From Fodinicola acaciae (lineage in GTDB: Bacteria > Actinomycetota > Actinomycetes > Mycobacteriales > HKI-0501), in assembly GCF_010993745.1 (NCBI RefSeq), contig NZ_WOTN01000002.1, positions 1,178,001-1,242,000 on the forward strand: 64,000 nt of DNA, in the 5' to 3' direction. The notes below the pieces were generated by a model. It was not told where the DNA came from, searched no databases, and worked only from the letters and a program-made list of their open reading frames with translations. Positions 23,909 through 32,498 of the stretch are shown one piece after another (within the stretch, counting starts at the first letter, position 1; each line of letters opens with the position of its first letter). Position numbers and translations under genes: made by a program.

Positions 23909-24730
23909 ATGCGGGCCAGCGACTACGCCGGAATGACCAGCCTCGCGGCGGAGCTTTTCGCCGACGCGGAGTGGCGCAGTCCGTGGCGGTCGGTGGTCGC
24001 GCACGTCGGTGCGGCGTTTCCCGGTGCGCTGGTGTTGATGACCGATGCGGATCTGCCGGCCGGAAAAGGCCGGCTGCTGACGCATTGGCCGACGGAGGTT
24101 GCCGGCGAGTGGCTACGCGGCCTGCACAGCCGCCAGATCGAGCTGCGGCATCCGCTGGCGCGGCATTTCGCGACGGCCACCGAGAAAGCCCCGGTCAGCG
24201 CCGGCCTGCTGCTCGGATCGCGATGGCGGCGTACGGAGAGTTTCGCGCTCGCGCGTGACGCGTTTGGCGCCATCGACTCGTACGGCCTCGCGGTCAGATC
24301 GGTCGCTGGCGTGGTGCGTGGACTGGTGATCGACATTCCCGCCATCCACGAGCGGCGAGCTTTGCCTTATCTGACAGCGATCCAGCCGCTGCTGTGCGGC
24401 ATCGACGAGCACGACCGGCTGATCCGCGGTTGGCGAGGCGATGGCAAGGCGGTTGCCGACGACCACACGTTGACGACCCGGGAAATAGCGGTCCTGCTGT
24501 TGCTGGCCGACACTCTGCCGGCCGCGACGATCGCGCGGCGGTTGCGCATTTCCGTACGTACGGTGCACAAACATGTCGAGCGGATCTATCGCAAGCTCGG
24601 CGTACGCGACCGCCTCGGCGCCGTGCTCCGCGCCCAGTCGATGGGAATACTGCGGCAAAACGCTCGTTCCCCGTCTCGGCAATGCCAAGACCAGGAACGA
24701 GCGTGCCGCACTGACTCTAGGCGATCTTGA
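23909..24730 (+). CDS. LuxR-family transcription regulator
   Basis: A 273-residue protein with a C-terminal LuxR-type HTH: LTTREIAVLLLLADTLPAAT, IARRLRISVRTVHKHVERIY and RKLGVRDRLGAVLRA. The N-terminal 190 residues look like a GAF/PAS-like sensor with no receiver Asp pocket, so it is not a standard response regulator. ATG 23909 is preferred over a GTG 33 bases upstream. The last 25 codons run through a strong hairpin (24660-24704) and the frame ends inside the 3' end of the convergent gene; the tail after the HTH is low-complexity and may be a byproduct of a lost stop codon. A 10-base palindrome GACTTAAGTC at 23839-23848 lies upstream. Confidence 0.85.
   Translation: MRASDYAGMTSLAAELFADAEWRSPWRSVVAHVGAAFPGALVLMTDADLPAGKGRLLTHWPTEVAGEWLRGLHSRQIELRHPLARHFATATEKAPVSAGLLLGSRWRRTESFALARDAFGAIDSYGLAVRSVAGVVRGLVIDIPAIHERRALPYLTAIQPLLCGIDEHDRLIRGWRGDGKAVADDHTLTTREIAVLLLLADTLPAATIARRLRISVRTVHKHVERIYRKLGVRDRLGAVLRAQSMGILRQNARSPSRQCQDQERACRTDSRRS
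24660..24704. terminator. Bidirectional terminator hairpin inside the LuxR 3' end
   Basis: ACGCTCGTTCC (24660-24670) pairs perfectly with GGAACGAGCGT (24694-24704), with an inner GGCAATGCC. It lies between two convergent genes whose annotated ends overlap, so it can stop transcripts from both sides even though it is within the LuxR frame. Confidence 0.65.
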
Positions 24731-26783
24731 TGTCGGCGCGTGCGCCTCCGTCGCTGCTCAGCTTCCAGGCTCCCGGATAGTCGAAACCGGGGTTGCGGAT
24801 GTCCAGGCCGATGCTCTCGATGTTGTCGAAGCCGACGTCGACCGGAAAGTCGGTGACGGCTTTCTTCTCACAGAGTGCGAAAGTCAGCGTCACGCTGCTC
24901 TTTCCACGCACCAGCTCGGAAATGTCGATTGGCCCCTGCCAGTCGTGGCCGTTCATCCAGAGATACTGCCACGGGTCGAGCGTGTCGCGGACGAACACGT
25001 CCTGGCCGTCCACCTTGAACATCTTGATCTGGGTGTCCCGGCGCGACGGCGGACCGTCCCACTGGTCGATGTGCCAAAACGAGATCTCATAGCGCGGCGA
25101 CCGTGGGTCGACCCGCACCACCTGGCTCGCCGAGGCACAGCTGCCGGCGGTCGTGGCGGTGTGTGGCGCGACCGAGAGCGACAGCCGTCCGTGGCCATAC
25201 ATCGCGTCGTTTCCGGCCTTGCTGGGCCGGATCGGCGCCGGCGCATAGCGCAGGTTGCCGTAACTCGCGGCGATCGCGGCGCGGATCCGAGCCGGCCGGT
25301 CCGGCGCGTACACGTCGATCAGCGGGTGCAGCTGCTCATTGTCGGCTGACAGAGTCCATGCCGACGTGTTCTCGAAACCGGCATTGCGTACGGAAAAACC
25401 GGTGGCGCGTACGTCGTCGATGCTCACGTTGAGCGGAAAACTGCCGACACCGTTGCGTTCGTACAGCCGGAAGGCCAGTGTTGCCTTGGTTTTCCCGCGG
25501 AGCGCGGCGGCCAGGTCGACCGAGCGGTGCTGCCAGCTGAAGCCGCCGTCGTCCTCGACGTCGGACTGCCAGGCCACTTCGCCGTCCACCAGCACCTGCT
25601 TGAAGTGATAGCCGACGCCTTCCGGCACGTTCGCATAGCGGTCCAGGTCAAAGAAATCCAGCCGGTACGATGGCGCGTTCGGGTCGACGTTGACGACCTG
25701 GGTCGCCTGGGCGTAGTTGCCGCCCTGTGTGCCGGAGCCGGGCGACAGCGTGAACGCGAGCCGGCCGGCGCCGGTCCTCGCGTGGTCGTCCGAGCTCATC
25801 GCCGGCTTGTCGTCGACCGGCATGCCGTAGGCGACCTGACCCTGGATCCGTCCGTCGGCCGCGTACGGCGCGGCCGCTCGCATCGCGGCGTACACATAGG
25901 ACTCGGTCGGCGACACCGCCGCGTCGAGGAATCGTCCGGTGTAGATCAGGAAAATCAGGCCGAGACCCCGCGGCACGGTGTGCGTGCGAATCGTGTCGAT
26001 GACCCGCCCGACCTCGGTGGCGTCCTGCGTGCTGGCACCGCCGAGATACGGATGGATGATGCCGTCGATGTACGGGCCGTAGCGGTCGTAGAAACTGGTG
26101 CCGGTCGCCTCGTTGTAGTAGGCGGTCGTGTAGAAACCGAGGTCGGGGTTGATCGCGTCCGCGGCATCGACGATCTGCTGCATGTAGTCAGGGGTGAACA
26201 GCTTTGCGTTGTCACCGACCACGAAGTCGTCGATGGCCCACGCCACCACGTTGGGCCGCTGCCGCGACAGCGTCGCGATTTCGGTGGCCCACTTGACGAA
26301 GTCGAGCAGGTACGGCCGCGAACACTTGCCCCGCGAGGCCAGCGGGGTGCCGTTGGCGCACTCGGACGGCGGCACCAGATAGACCATGATCCGGATGCCG
26401 GCACGCTGCGCCGCCGGCGCGAACTCCTTGACCAGGTCGTCCCAGTCGGTCGGCGAGTCCCAGATGCCGAAGGTGTACGTGTTGGCGTGCACCGACCGCA
26501 GCCGCTGGATCAGCCGTGGCGTGTCGACGTGCCGATAGCCGTCCTTTCGCGGCCTCGCCTCCCGCAGCGACGCGCCGACGGTGTTTCCGCCGGTCATCGC
26601 CGTCTTGATGCCTCCTGGCGGCACCACGTGCGCGGCGACCTCCGCGGCCGAATGGGCGCGGTGGCGCGGAAAGTCCGCCTGTGCCGGCGCTGGTCCGGTG
26701 AGCACGGTCAGCGCGGTGGTCGCCATCACGGCGGCCCCCGAGGCCGCCGCGACGATACGTGAGCCGAGCCGAAGCTGGCGCAT
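24717..26783 (-). CDS. Secreted protein with two CBM-like repeats after a TIM-barrel-like domain
   Basis: A 688-residue exported protein starting MRQLRLGSRIVAAASGAA, with a GGAGG RBS. Residues about 40-310 read like a putative glycosidase barrel (VHANTYTFGIWDSPTDWDDL, VVAWAIDDFVVGD, IDGIIHPYLGG), with Asp-rich strand ends. Two related beta-sandwich units follow, each with PSYRLDFFDLDRY or PRYEISFWHIDQW, then a DLAALRGKTKATLAFRLYE-like block and an N-x-GFE/GFD segment. Duplicated modules of this kind usually bind carbohydrate. The gene is convergent with the LuxR gene. No named glycoside hydrolase family is assigned. Confidence 0.75.
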   Translation of the reverse strand: MRQLRLGSRIVAAASGAAVMATTALTVLTGPAPAQADFPRHRAHSAAEVAAHVVPPGGIKTAMTGGNTVGASLREARPRKDGYRHVDTPRLIQRLRSVHANTYTFGIWDSPTDWDDLVKEFAPAAQRAGIRIMVYLVPPSECANGTPLASRGKCSRPYLLDFVKWATEIATLSRQRPNVVAWAIDDFVVGDNAKLFTPDYMQQIVDAADAINPDLGFYTTAYYNEATGTSFYDRYGPYIDGIIHPYLGGASTQDATEVGRVIDTIRTHTVPRGLGLIFLIYTGRFLDAAVSPTESYVYAAMRAAAPYAADGRIQGQVAYGMPVDDKPAMSSDDHARTGAGRLAFTLSPGSGTQGGNYAQATQVVNVDPNAPSYRLDFFDLDRYANVPEGVGYHFKQVLVDGEVAWQSDVEDDGGFSWQHRSVDLAAALRGKTKATLAFRLYERNGVGSFPLNVSIDDVRATGFSVRNAGFENTSAWTLSADNEQLHPLIDVYAPDRPARIRAAIAASYGNLRYAPAPIRPSKAGNDAMYGHGRLSLSVAPHTATTAGSCASASQVVRVDPRSPRYEISFWHIDQWDGPPSRRDTQIKMFKVDGQDVFVRDTLDPWQYLWMNGHDWQGPIDISELVRGKSSVTLTFALCEKKAVTDFPVDVGFDNIESIGLDIRNPGFDYPGAWKLSSDGGARADIKIA

Positions 26784-26933
26784 TCTCAACCTCCGAGATA
26801 TCGAAGATAAATCCCGTAGATCGAAAATAGTGACAGGTGTCAGTGTCGTCGGACAAGCGCACGACCCGATCAGGTCAGATTTCTTCGGCAAACGGGCCCT
26901 AGCGCTCTATCCGCCGCAAAGTGGCCGTACGCG

Positions 26934-28271
26934 TCAGAACGGCGCCGTGTCCTGGCCACAGCGCGCGCCAGGATCAGGCAACTGCCGCGTCAGCAGATAT
27001 TTTTCCCTGGCCTTGGCAGCGCAGACGCTCGCCTGCGAACAGTGGCCGAAACCGTCGATGGTCAGCAGCCGCGCGTTGCCGAGCTCTGCGGTCAGATGTG
27101 TGGCCATCGAGTACGGTGTCGCCGGATCGTACGTCTGGCCGATCACCAGCAGCGGAGCCGACGTCCGCCGGTCCCATGGGCCGGCGTAGCGGGCGTCTGC
27201 CACCGCCGGCCAGGTCGCGCAGGCCAACTCACTGAACACCTCCGAGCGACCGAAGTCGCGGTTCGCCGTCTCGAAGGTGGCGGCCAGCGCCGGATATTTC
27301 GCCGGATCGCGCGGCATCGGCGCGTCGAGGCAGTTGACACCAAAGAAGCTGTCGGTGCTGTTGTGCGAGTACGGTCCGTCCGCGCTTGGTCCGGACCGGC
27401 GTTCGGTGAGCATCGGAGAGGTCGTAGACGCGTCGCAGCTCGGCGGTCAGTGGCTTGAGCCGGTCGAGGCTGTAAAGCGCGCTGATGACGCCATTGGTGA
27501 AGCTGGAGATCGTCACGACGCTCGTGCCGCCGGTCGGCAGCGGTCCACCGCGCAGGCGCTCGCGCAGCCGGTCGAATTTTTGCCGCGCTGTCAGCGATCC
27601 GCCGAAGAGCGGGCACGCGGTGCCGGCCGCCTGGCAGGCGCTCAGCATGCCGTTGAGCGCGGTCTCGAAGCCATTGGCGCGGTCCAGTTTGTTGGCAATG
27701 CGGTCGTTGGTACGCCGGTCGGCGTCGACCGGGCCGTCGAGCGCCAGCGCGCGCACCTTGTCGGGAAACAGGTTGGTGTAGGTGGCGCCGATCAGCGTGC
27801 CGTACGAGAAACCGACATACGACAGCTTCCGGTCACCGACCGCCTGGCGCATCAGATCGAGGTCTGTGGCCACGTTGAGCGTAGTCATGTGGCCGACGAC
27901 CGGGCCGGCGTTTTTCCCGCAGGAACTGGTGTATTTCCTGGTGGCGGCCAATGTGTCGGCGATGTCGCCGGAGCTGAGCGGCACGGTCGGGAGCGCGCCG
28001 CCGGCCGGCCGGACCCACCGGGGCCGCCGGGGTTGACGAACAGGCTGCCGATCTTGTGCGCCTGGTCGCCGGCTTTGTGTCGCTCCAACGCGAGTTTGAC
28101 TGTCTGGCCGCGTGGATCGCGATAGTCCAGCGGTACGGCCAGGCTGCCGCAGTCGATCAGCGGAGCGTCCGCGCATGGCTTCCAGTCGATCGTCGGCGCC
28201 GCGCTCGCCGCGCCCGGCACGGCCACACCCGCGATGACCAGCGCCGCCATCGCCAGTCCCAACGTACGCAC
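26934..28271 (-). pseudogene. Decayed S33 tripeptidyl-peptidase-like alpha/beta hydrolase
   Basis: Three consecutive pieces of one protein lie in three frames. Piece 1 (GTG 28271, AAGGAG RBS, down to about 28000) has a signal peptide, IDWKPCADAPLIDCGSLAVP and NPGGPGGSG. Piece 2 (about 28000-27420) has SYVGFSYGTLIGATYTNLFP with the nucleophile Ser. Piece 3 (27413-26934) has FFGVNCLDAP, LLVIGQTYDPATPY and GFGHCSQ with the acid and His. At the first junction roughly 60 residues usual in the family, including the DPRG block, are missing; at the second about 15-20 are missing. Two deletions with frameshifts make a sequencing error unlikely. The product would be a secreted aminopeptidase if intact. 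Confidence 0.8.
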
Positions 28272-28317
28272 GGCCGCTCCTTCGCGCCAAGGAAAGAACA
28301 GCAGCGTACGGTTTGCT

Positions 28318-28902
28318 TTATTGACACGACATCGTCGGCGACCAGTCGACGTCGATCGGCGAGAGCTTGGCAAACTCCTTGGCGGTGAGCTGGCGCGCGC
28401 CGTCGAAGACCTTTTCGGTCTGTTCCTTGATCCGGTTGTCGACCACCACACTCAGCTCGTACGCGAGCCGTCCGGTCTGCCGTACGGTCGTCTCGTCGAC
28501 GGTCGGCCGGGGGATCGAGGTGACCACGATGCCGGCCGGCTTGCCTGCCGGAGTTTCCGAGACACCGACGAAATATTCCTCGCGCAGGTTGGCGACGTCG
28601 TCCACGACGAAGTCACGCAGCTTGCCGAGCAGCTCGTGCCACTGCGCCACCTCACCTTTGAGCGGTGTGTCGGCCACGTCCCTGGCCGACAACGCGCTTT
28701 TCCTGTCACGGAAGCAACGCGCGTACGTCGACAGCGCCGCGACCCACAGCGACTCCGCGACCACCGGGTCCTGGCGGTCGGCGAGCAGGCGCTCGCAACA
28801 GCCGAGCACGAACCGCAGGTCGTCGTAGATGGCCGCGAGGTCGGCGAGCACCGCGGCCTCCTCGCTGCGCAGCTGCCGTGCCGTCAACGGCGACTCGGAC
28901 AT
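28318..28902 (-). CDS. Hypothetical helical protein
   Basis: A 194-residue soluble protein with no signal or membrane segment. The first half is strongly helical (EEAAVLADLAAIYDDLRFVL and AQWHELLGKLRDFVVDDVAN) and the second includes a beta-rich stretch, YFVGVSETPAGKPAGIVVTS. The start ATG at 28902 has a GAGGAG RBS. It is divergent from the sigma-propeller gene and upstream of the decayed peptidase. I do not recognise the family. The divergent gap carries TGTCCTAATTTGAGACA near 28959-28975, a possible imperfect operator. Confidence 0.72.
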   Translation of the reverse strand: MSESPLTARQLRSEEAAVLADLAAIYDDLRFVLGCCERLLADRQDPVVAESLWVAALSTYARCFRDRKSALSARDVADTPLKGEVAQWHELLGKLRDFVVDDVANLREEYFVGVSETPAGKPAGIVVTSIPRPTVDETTVRQTGRLAYELSVVVDNRIKEQTEKVFDGARQLTAKEFAKLSPIDVDWSPTMSCQ

Positions 28903-29041
28903 CGGCACTCCTCTCGCGAGCTGTGTCTCCAGCTGACCGCAGATCGGAGCCGGCCGATGTCCTAATTTGAGACATGCAACCTCGCGCGCGAACACGCACT
29001 CAAGCTAGGGACAGGGGTCATCGAGGAAGGGGAGGCGCCGG

Positions 29042-30763
29042 ATGGAGCGCGAGGACAATGCCGGCGCGACGTTGGAGGACCTGTTCAAGGCGTCGTACTC
29101 GCGGCTGGTGGCCGGTGTCTACGCGTTCACCGGCGATCTCGGCGAGGCGCAGGACGCCGTCCAGGAGGCGTTCGCGCGCGCCACGGCCCAGCCCGCGCGG
29201 ACACTAGGCGCCGACAGTCCAGAGGCGTACGTCTACACGATCGCCCGCAACGTGGCGCGCGGGCGGTGGCGCCGCGAGCAGCGGCTGGCGGAGCGGCTCC
29301 AGCTGGAGCAGGCCAGGCTGGACGGCCCGCTGCCGCCGTCGCCGGACCGTGTCGCGCTCGTCCGCGCGTTGAACAAGCTGCCGGCGGCGCAGCGCGAGGC
29401 GCTCGTACGGTTTCACTTCGCCGACCAGTCGCTGGAGGAGATCGCGGCGGCGGTCGGAGCGCCGGTCGGCACGATCAAGGCACGGTTGTCGCGCGGGCGC
29501 GCAGCACTGCACGCAATGATCGACGAGACGGTCGACGACCTGCGGCCGGATGTGGCGGCGACGGTCGACCAGGTGCGCGGTGACGTGGTCGCGGCGGCCG
29601 GCTCACCGGACCTGCCGGCGGCCTTCCGGCGCGGCCGGCAGCGGCAGCTGCGCCGGCGTGCCGGCCTGGCCGGTGGACTCGGGGCGATCGGGGCGATCGC
29701 GGCGAGCATCGTGATCCTGCTCGGTTTCGTGCCGGCCCGGCAGCTGCCGGCCGAGCGGCTCGATGGCGTGGTCGTCTCGGCCGCCGGCGCGCTGAAGATG
29801 CCGACCGTGATGCCGGTCGACGGGCGTACGTTTTTCGGCCTCGTACAACTAAAATCGAAGCGATGGGCGCTGGCCAACACGGTCGACGGCGGCCAGCACT
29901 GGACCACGCTGCAGCTGCCGGACGCGGTGAACCGGTGGGCCGGCGGTGCGTACGAGCCGGTCCTGCTGGCGCCACGGACCGTACTGCTGGGTCCCTATCT
30001 CACCAAAGACGGCGGCCGGCACTGGACGATGGGGAAGCTGAAGGCTGGGTCGCCGTCCTGGCCGGTCAACAGGGTGCCGCCACCGGCGCTGGGGCTCGGT
30101 GAGCCGCTGACCGCCGCGCCGGCCGGCTGGCCGGTGACGGTGGCCTGCGTCGACGGCTCCTGCGATCCGATGGTCGTGGATCCGGCGACTGGTGTCCACC
30201 ACGCGCTGACCGGCGTTCCCCCACACAGGACGGATGGCGATCCGCAGAATGTGGTACGCAACGGAAACTCGATCTGGCTCAAGACCGGGGAGGCGGAGGA
30301 CTACAGTCTCGACGGCGGCAGGAGCTGGTCGACGCGTCCGTTGTCGAGCCGGACCACGAACAGTTTTTGGTTGGCCGTCAACGGATCGTACGTCTACATC
30401 GTGGTCCAGCCGTTCGACGGCCGGACCACCTCGGTGATGAGTTCGCTGGACGGCGGCCGGACCTGGCATACGGCGACCAGCGAGACAGCCACCAGGCAAA
30501 GCGGCGCGTGTGCGCTCGCCGACGGAACGTTGCTGATGGTCGGCACCGGCTCGGATGGGAAGGTGCTGGCCAGCCACGATCACGGCAGCACCTTCAGGGG
30601 CGCAAGTCAGCGTCTCAGCCCAGGTTTGCTGCGGCGTGCGCTCGACGGCACGTGCGTTGTCGAGGGCGGCGACGCGACCGGAGTCACCTGGTGGGTCGCC
30701 GACTCCGCGACGTCCTACCGTCAGATCCGGCTGCCGGCGCCGGGCGGGAACACTTTCAAGTGA
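29042..30763 (+). CDS. ECF sigma factor fused to a membrane anchor and extracellular BNR propeller
   Basis: A 573-residue fusion. Residues 1-165 are an ECF sigma factor: region 2 (LEDLFKASYSRLVAGVYAF, DAVQEAFARA) and region 4 (LPAAQREALVRFHFADQSLE, VGTIKARLSRGR). Residues 196-206 are strongly basic and 208-230 form one membrane helix (GAIGAIAASIVILLGFV). Residues 240-573 carry about five Asp-box motifs, such as NTVDGGQHWTTL, LTKDGGRHWTMG, YSLDGGRSWSTR and SSLDGGRTWHTA, typical of BNR propellers, and should lie outside the cell. The architecture suggests a tethered sigma factor that senses an outside ligand and needs release. No anti-sigma gene is adjacent. Strong GGAAGGGGAGG RBS. Confidence 0.88.
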   Translation: MEREDNAGATLEDLFKASYSRLVAGVYAFTGDLGEAQDAVQEAFARATAQPARTLGADSPEAYVYTIARNVARGRWRREQRLAERLQLEQARLDGPLPPSPDRVALVRALNKLPAAQREALVRFHFADQSLEEIAAAVGAPVGTIKARLSRGRAALHAMIDETVDDLRPDVAATVDQVRGDVVAAAGSPDLPAAFRRGRQRQLRRRAGLAGGLGAIGAIAASIVILLGFVPARQLPAERLDGVVVSAAGALKMPTVMPVDGRTFFGLVQLKSKRWALANTVDGGQHWTTLQLPDAVNRWAGGAYEPVLLAPRTVLLGPYLTKDGGRHWTMGKLKAGSPSWPVNRVPPPALGLGEPLTAAPAGWPVTVACVDGSCDPMVVDPATGVHHALTGVPPHRTDGDPQNVVRNGNSIWLKTGEAEDYSLDGGRSWSTRPLSSRTTNSFWLAVNGSYVYIVVQPFDGRTTSVMSSLDGGRTWHTATSETATRQSGACALADGTLLMVGTGSDGKVLASHDHGSTFRGASQRLSPGLLRRALDGTCVVEGGDATGVTWWVADSATSYRQIRLPAPGGNTFK

Positions 30764-31388
30764 GCGCCGCGCGTACGGCGTCGCGGAGTGCCGGCAGCTT
30801 CGCGTAGAGCTTGTCGCCGGGACAGAGCGTGTTGTAGTAGTCGCGATGTCCCTTGATCTCGTCCGGTGAGATGCCGTACTGGTGGCAGACGTACGCGCAC
30901 ATCGTGATCAGCGCGTTCCACTGTGCCGCCGGCGGTTCGACGGTCATGTAGGTGCCTTCGTTCTCGATGCCGATGGCGTTGTCGTTCTGGCCGGGACAGT
31001 GCGCGCCGCGGATCATCGTCCGGCCGCCGCGCAGCGCGTCGAGGCTGCCGTGCCGGCCTTCCAGGTCATAGCCGCCGCGGCTGATCGTGAAGTGCTGGCC
31101 GGTGTCCGACCAGCCGTTGTTGTCGATGTGGTCGGCCTGCTCGTCGCGCGCGAGCTGGAACGCGTGCGCCAGCGAATAGTCGGTGCTGTTCGGGCTCGCG
31201 ACGTGGTGGACCAGGATCCGGTTGGCCGGATGGTTGAGCGTCACGAGCGGATCCGCCGGCGGCCGCGCACCCCACTCCGCGCAGCTGTAGATCCGCGGTG
31301 TCGTGGCGGCCTGAGCGCCCGCCGGCAGGGCGAGACCGGCGATGGCGGCGCCGGCACCAAGTAGGAAACTACGACGACTGGTATTCAT
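30756..31388 (-). CDS. PGRP/amidase-2 type N-acetylmuramoyl-L-alanine amidase, Tat-exported
   Basis: A 210-residue protein with a Tat signal (SRRSFLLGAGAAIAGLALPA, residues 4-23). The mature domain is an amidase-2/PGRP fold: ILVHHVASPN (zinc His), GYDLEGRHG, IGIENEGTYM, and GHRDYYNTLCPGDKLYAKLP with the second His and the Cys zinc ligand. It should cleave the amide bond between muramic acid and L-Ala in peptidoglycan, outside the cell. It overlaps the sigma-propeller gene tail to tail by eight bases, so the two are convergent. RBS is weak. Confidence 0.9.
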   Translation of the reverse strand: MNTSRRSFLLGAGAAIAGLALPAGAQAATTPRIYSCAEWGARPPADPLVTLNHPANRILVHHVASPNSTDYSLAHAFQLARDEQADHIDNNGWSDTGQHFTISRGGYDLEGRHGSLDALRGGRTMIRGAHCPGQNDNAIGIENEGTYMTVEPPAAQWNALITMCAYVCHQYGISPDEIKGHRDYYNTLCPGDKLYAKLPALRDAVRAALT

Positions 31389-31422
31389 AGGACGAAGTGT
31401 GCGATCGAGACATACAACAGAC

Positions 31423-32388
31423 CTACAACGCGGATAGTTTCCACGCGCGCTCGGTGACGAGCGCGAGCGGGTGGCCGGGCGGCACGCCGTCGATGATGTC
31501 CTGGAGCGCTTCGGCGAGCGGTCGTACGTTGTGCGGCTCGTCGAGCCGTTCGGCGAGGTCCAGCGCGCGCGTCGCGCGGCTGACGATGCCGTCGGCGTCA
31601 CCGTCGACCTGCATGAAGTCGCCGAGCGCCTGCAGCTCGCGGCCGTACAACGTCCGGTAGTCGTCGCGATCGGCGCCGAGCGCGGACAGCAGGGTGAGGT
31701 AGAGCTCGAAAAGCGGGTCCGGCACGCCGATCGCGGCCACCACCTCCAGCACGACCCGCAGCTGTGACTCGCGCGGATCGAGGCTGAGCGCGGTGCGTAC
31801 GTCCGCCGCCGACTGTGCGAGGTCGCCGAGCATCGCGCGTACCAGGCCGAGCAACAGCAGCAGCTCCGGATCGGTCGGATCCAACCGGAGCGCGTCGAGC
31901 GCCGCCACCTGTGCCTCCGGCCAGCGCTCCTGGCGGGCCAGAAACTGTGCGCGGGCGCGGAAACCGGAGATCGAGCCAGGTGCGATGCGGACGACCCGGT
32001 CGGCGAGATCGAGCGCTTCGGCGAGGCCGTCCGGTGACTCGGCCAGCACGAGGCCGAGCATGATCAGCGTGGCCGGCTCGTCCGGGTCGAGAGTGATCGC
32101 GTGGCGCAGCAACGGCTCGGCCTCGTCGTCGCGACCCTGGTCGTGCCAGGCCGCCGCGAGCATCGTCAGGCCGTAAATGTCCTGCGGATAAGCCGAAAGC
32201 AGCCGCCGCGCCGCGTACTCGACCCTGTCGGCGTCGCCGGAATGCCGCTGGATCAGCAACGCCAGTCCGTCGCGATCCGTTGGATCGGCGGCGAGAATCC
32301 GGCCGATCACCGCGTCGGCCTGGTCTGGCCTGCCGAGCTCAAGCAGCGCCGTTGCCTGCTCGACCAGGCCGTTCTGGGGGTCGCTCAC
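31423..32388 (-). CDS. TPR-repeat protein
   Basis: A 321-residue soluble protein made of tetratricopeptide-like helix pairs across residues 5-240, for example ALLELGRPDQADAVIGRILA, HDQGRDDEAEPLLRHAITLD and ARQERWPEAQVAALDALRLD, spaced about 34 residues. TPR arrays bind partner proteins; no enzyme domain is present. The C-terminal 80 residues (VSRATRALDLAERLDEPHNV) continue as helices. It lies 34 bases upstream of the amidase start on the same strand and may be co-transcribed with it. Confidence 0.88.
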   Translation of the reverse strand: MSDPQNGLVEQATALLELGRPDQADAVIGRILAADPTDRDGLALLIQRHSGDADRVEYAARRLLSAYPQDIYGLTMLAAAWHDQGRDDEAEPLLRHAITLDPDEPATLIMLGLVLAESPDGLAEALDLADRVVRIAPGSISGFRARAQFLARQERWPEAQVAALDALRLDPTDPELLLLLGLVRAMLGDLAQSAADVRTALSLDPRESQLRVVLEVVAAIGVPDPLFELYLTLLSALGADRDDYRTLYGRELQALGDFMQVDGDADGIVSRATRALDLAERLDEPHNVRPLAEALQDIIDGVPPGHPLALVTERAWKLSAL

Positions 32389-32414
32389 CTCCGAATCCTG
32401 TCATGTCCGGTCAG

Positions 32415-32471
32415 CGCAAAATTGGCCGGTGTGAATCCGGCAATGCCGGCACACGACCAGCCAATTTTGCG
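32415..32471 (-). terminator. Nested hairpin terminator after the SnoaL-like gene
   Basis: CGCAAAATTGGC (32415-32426) pairs perfectly with GCCAATTTTGCG (32460-32471). Inside, GTGTG pairs with CACAC and CCGGC-AAT-GCCGG forms the tip. It lies just after the SnoaL-like stop and before the TPR start. The outer arms are AT-rich, which is rare here, so an operator function is a second possibility. Confidence 0.6.
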
Positions 32472-32498
32472 ACATCGGCGAAACGGGTGCCGCTCGGC

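Noticed and set aside
21389-24085. An 898-codon minus-strand frame opposite the DUF4091 gene
   Set aside because: Same antisense effect; the plus-strand gene has a signal peptide and family motifs, and the minus frame has none.
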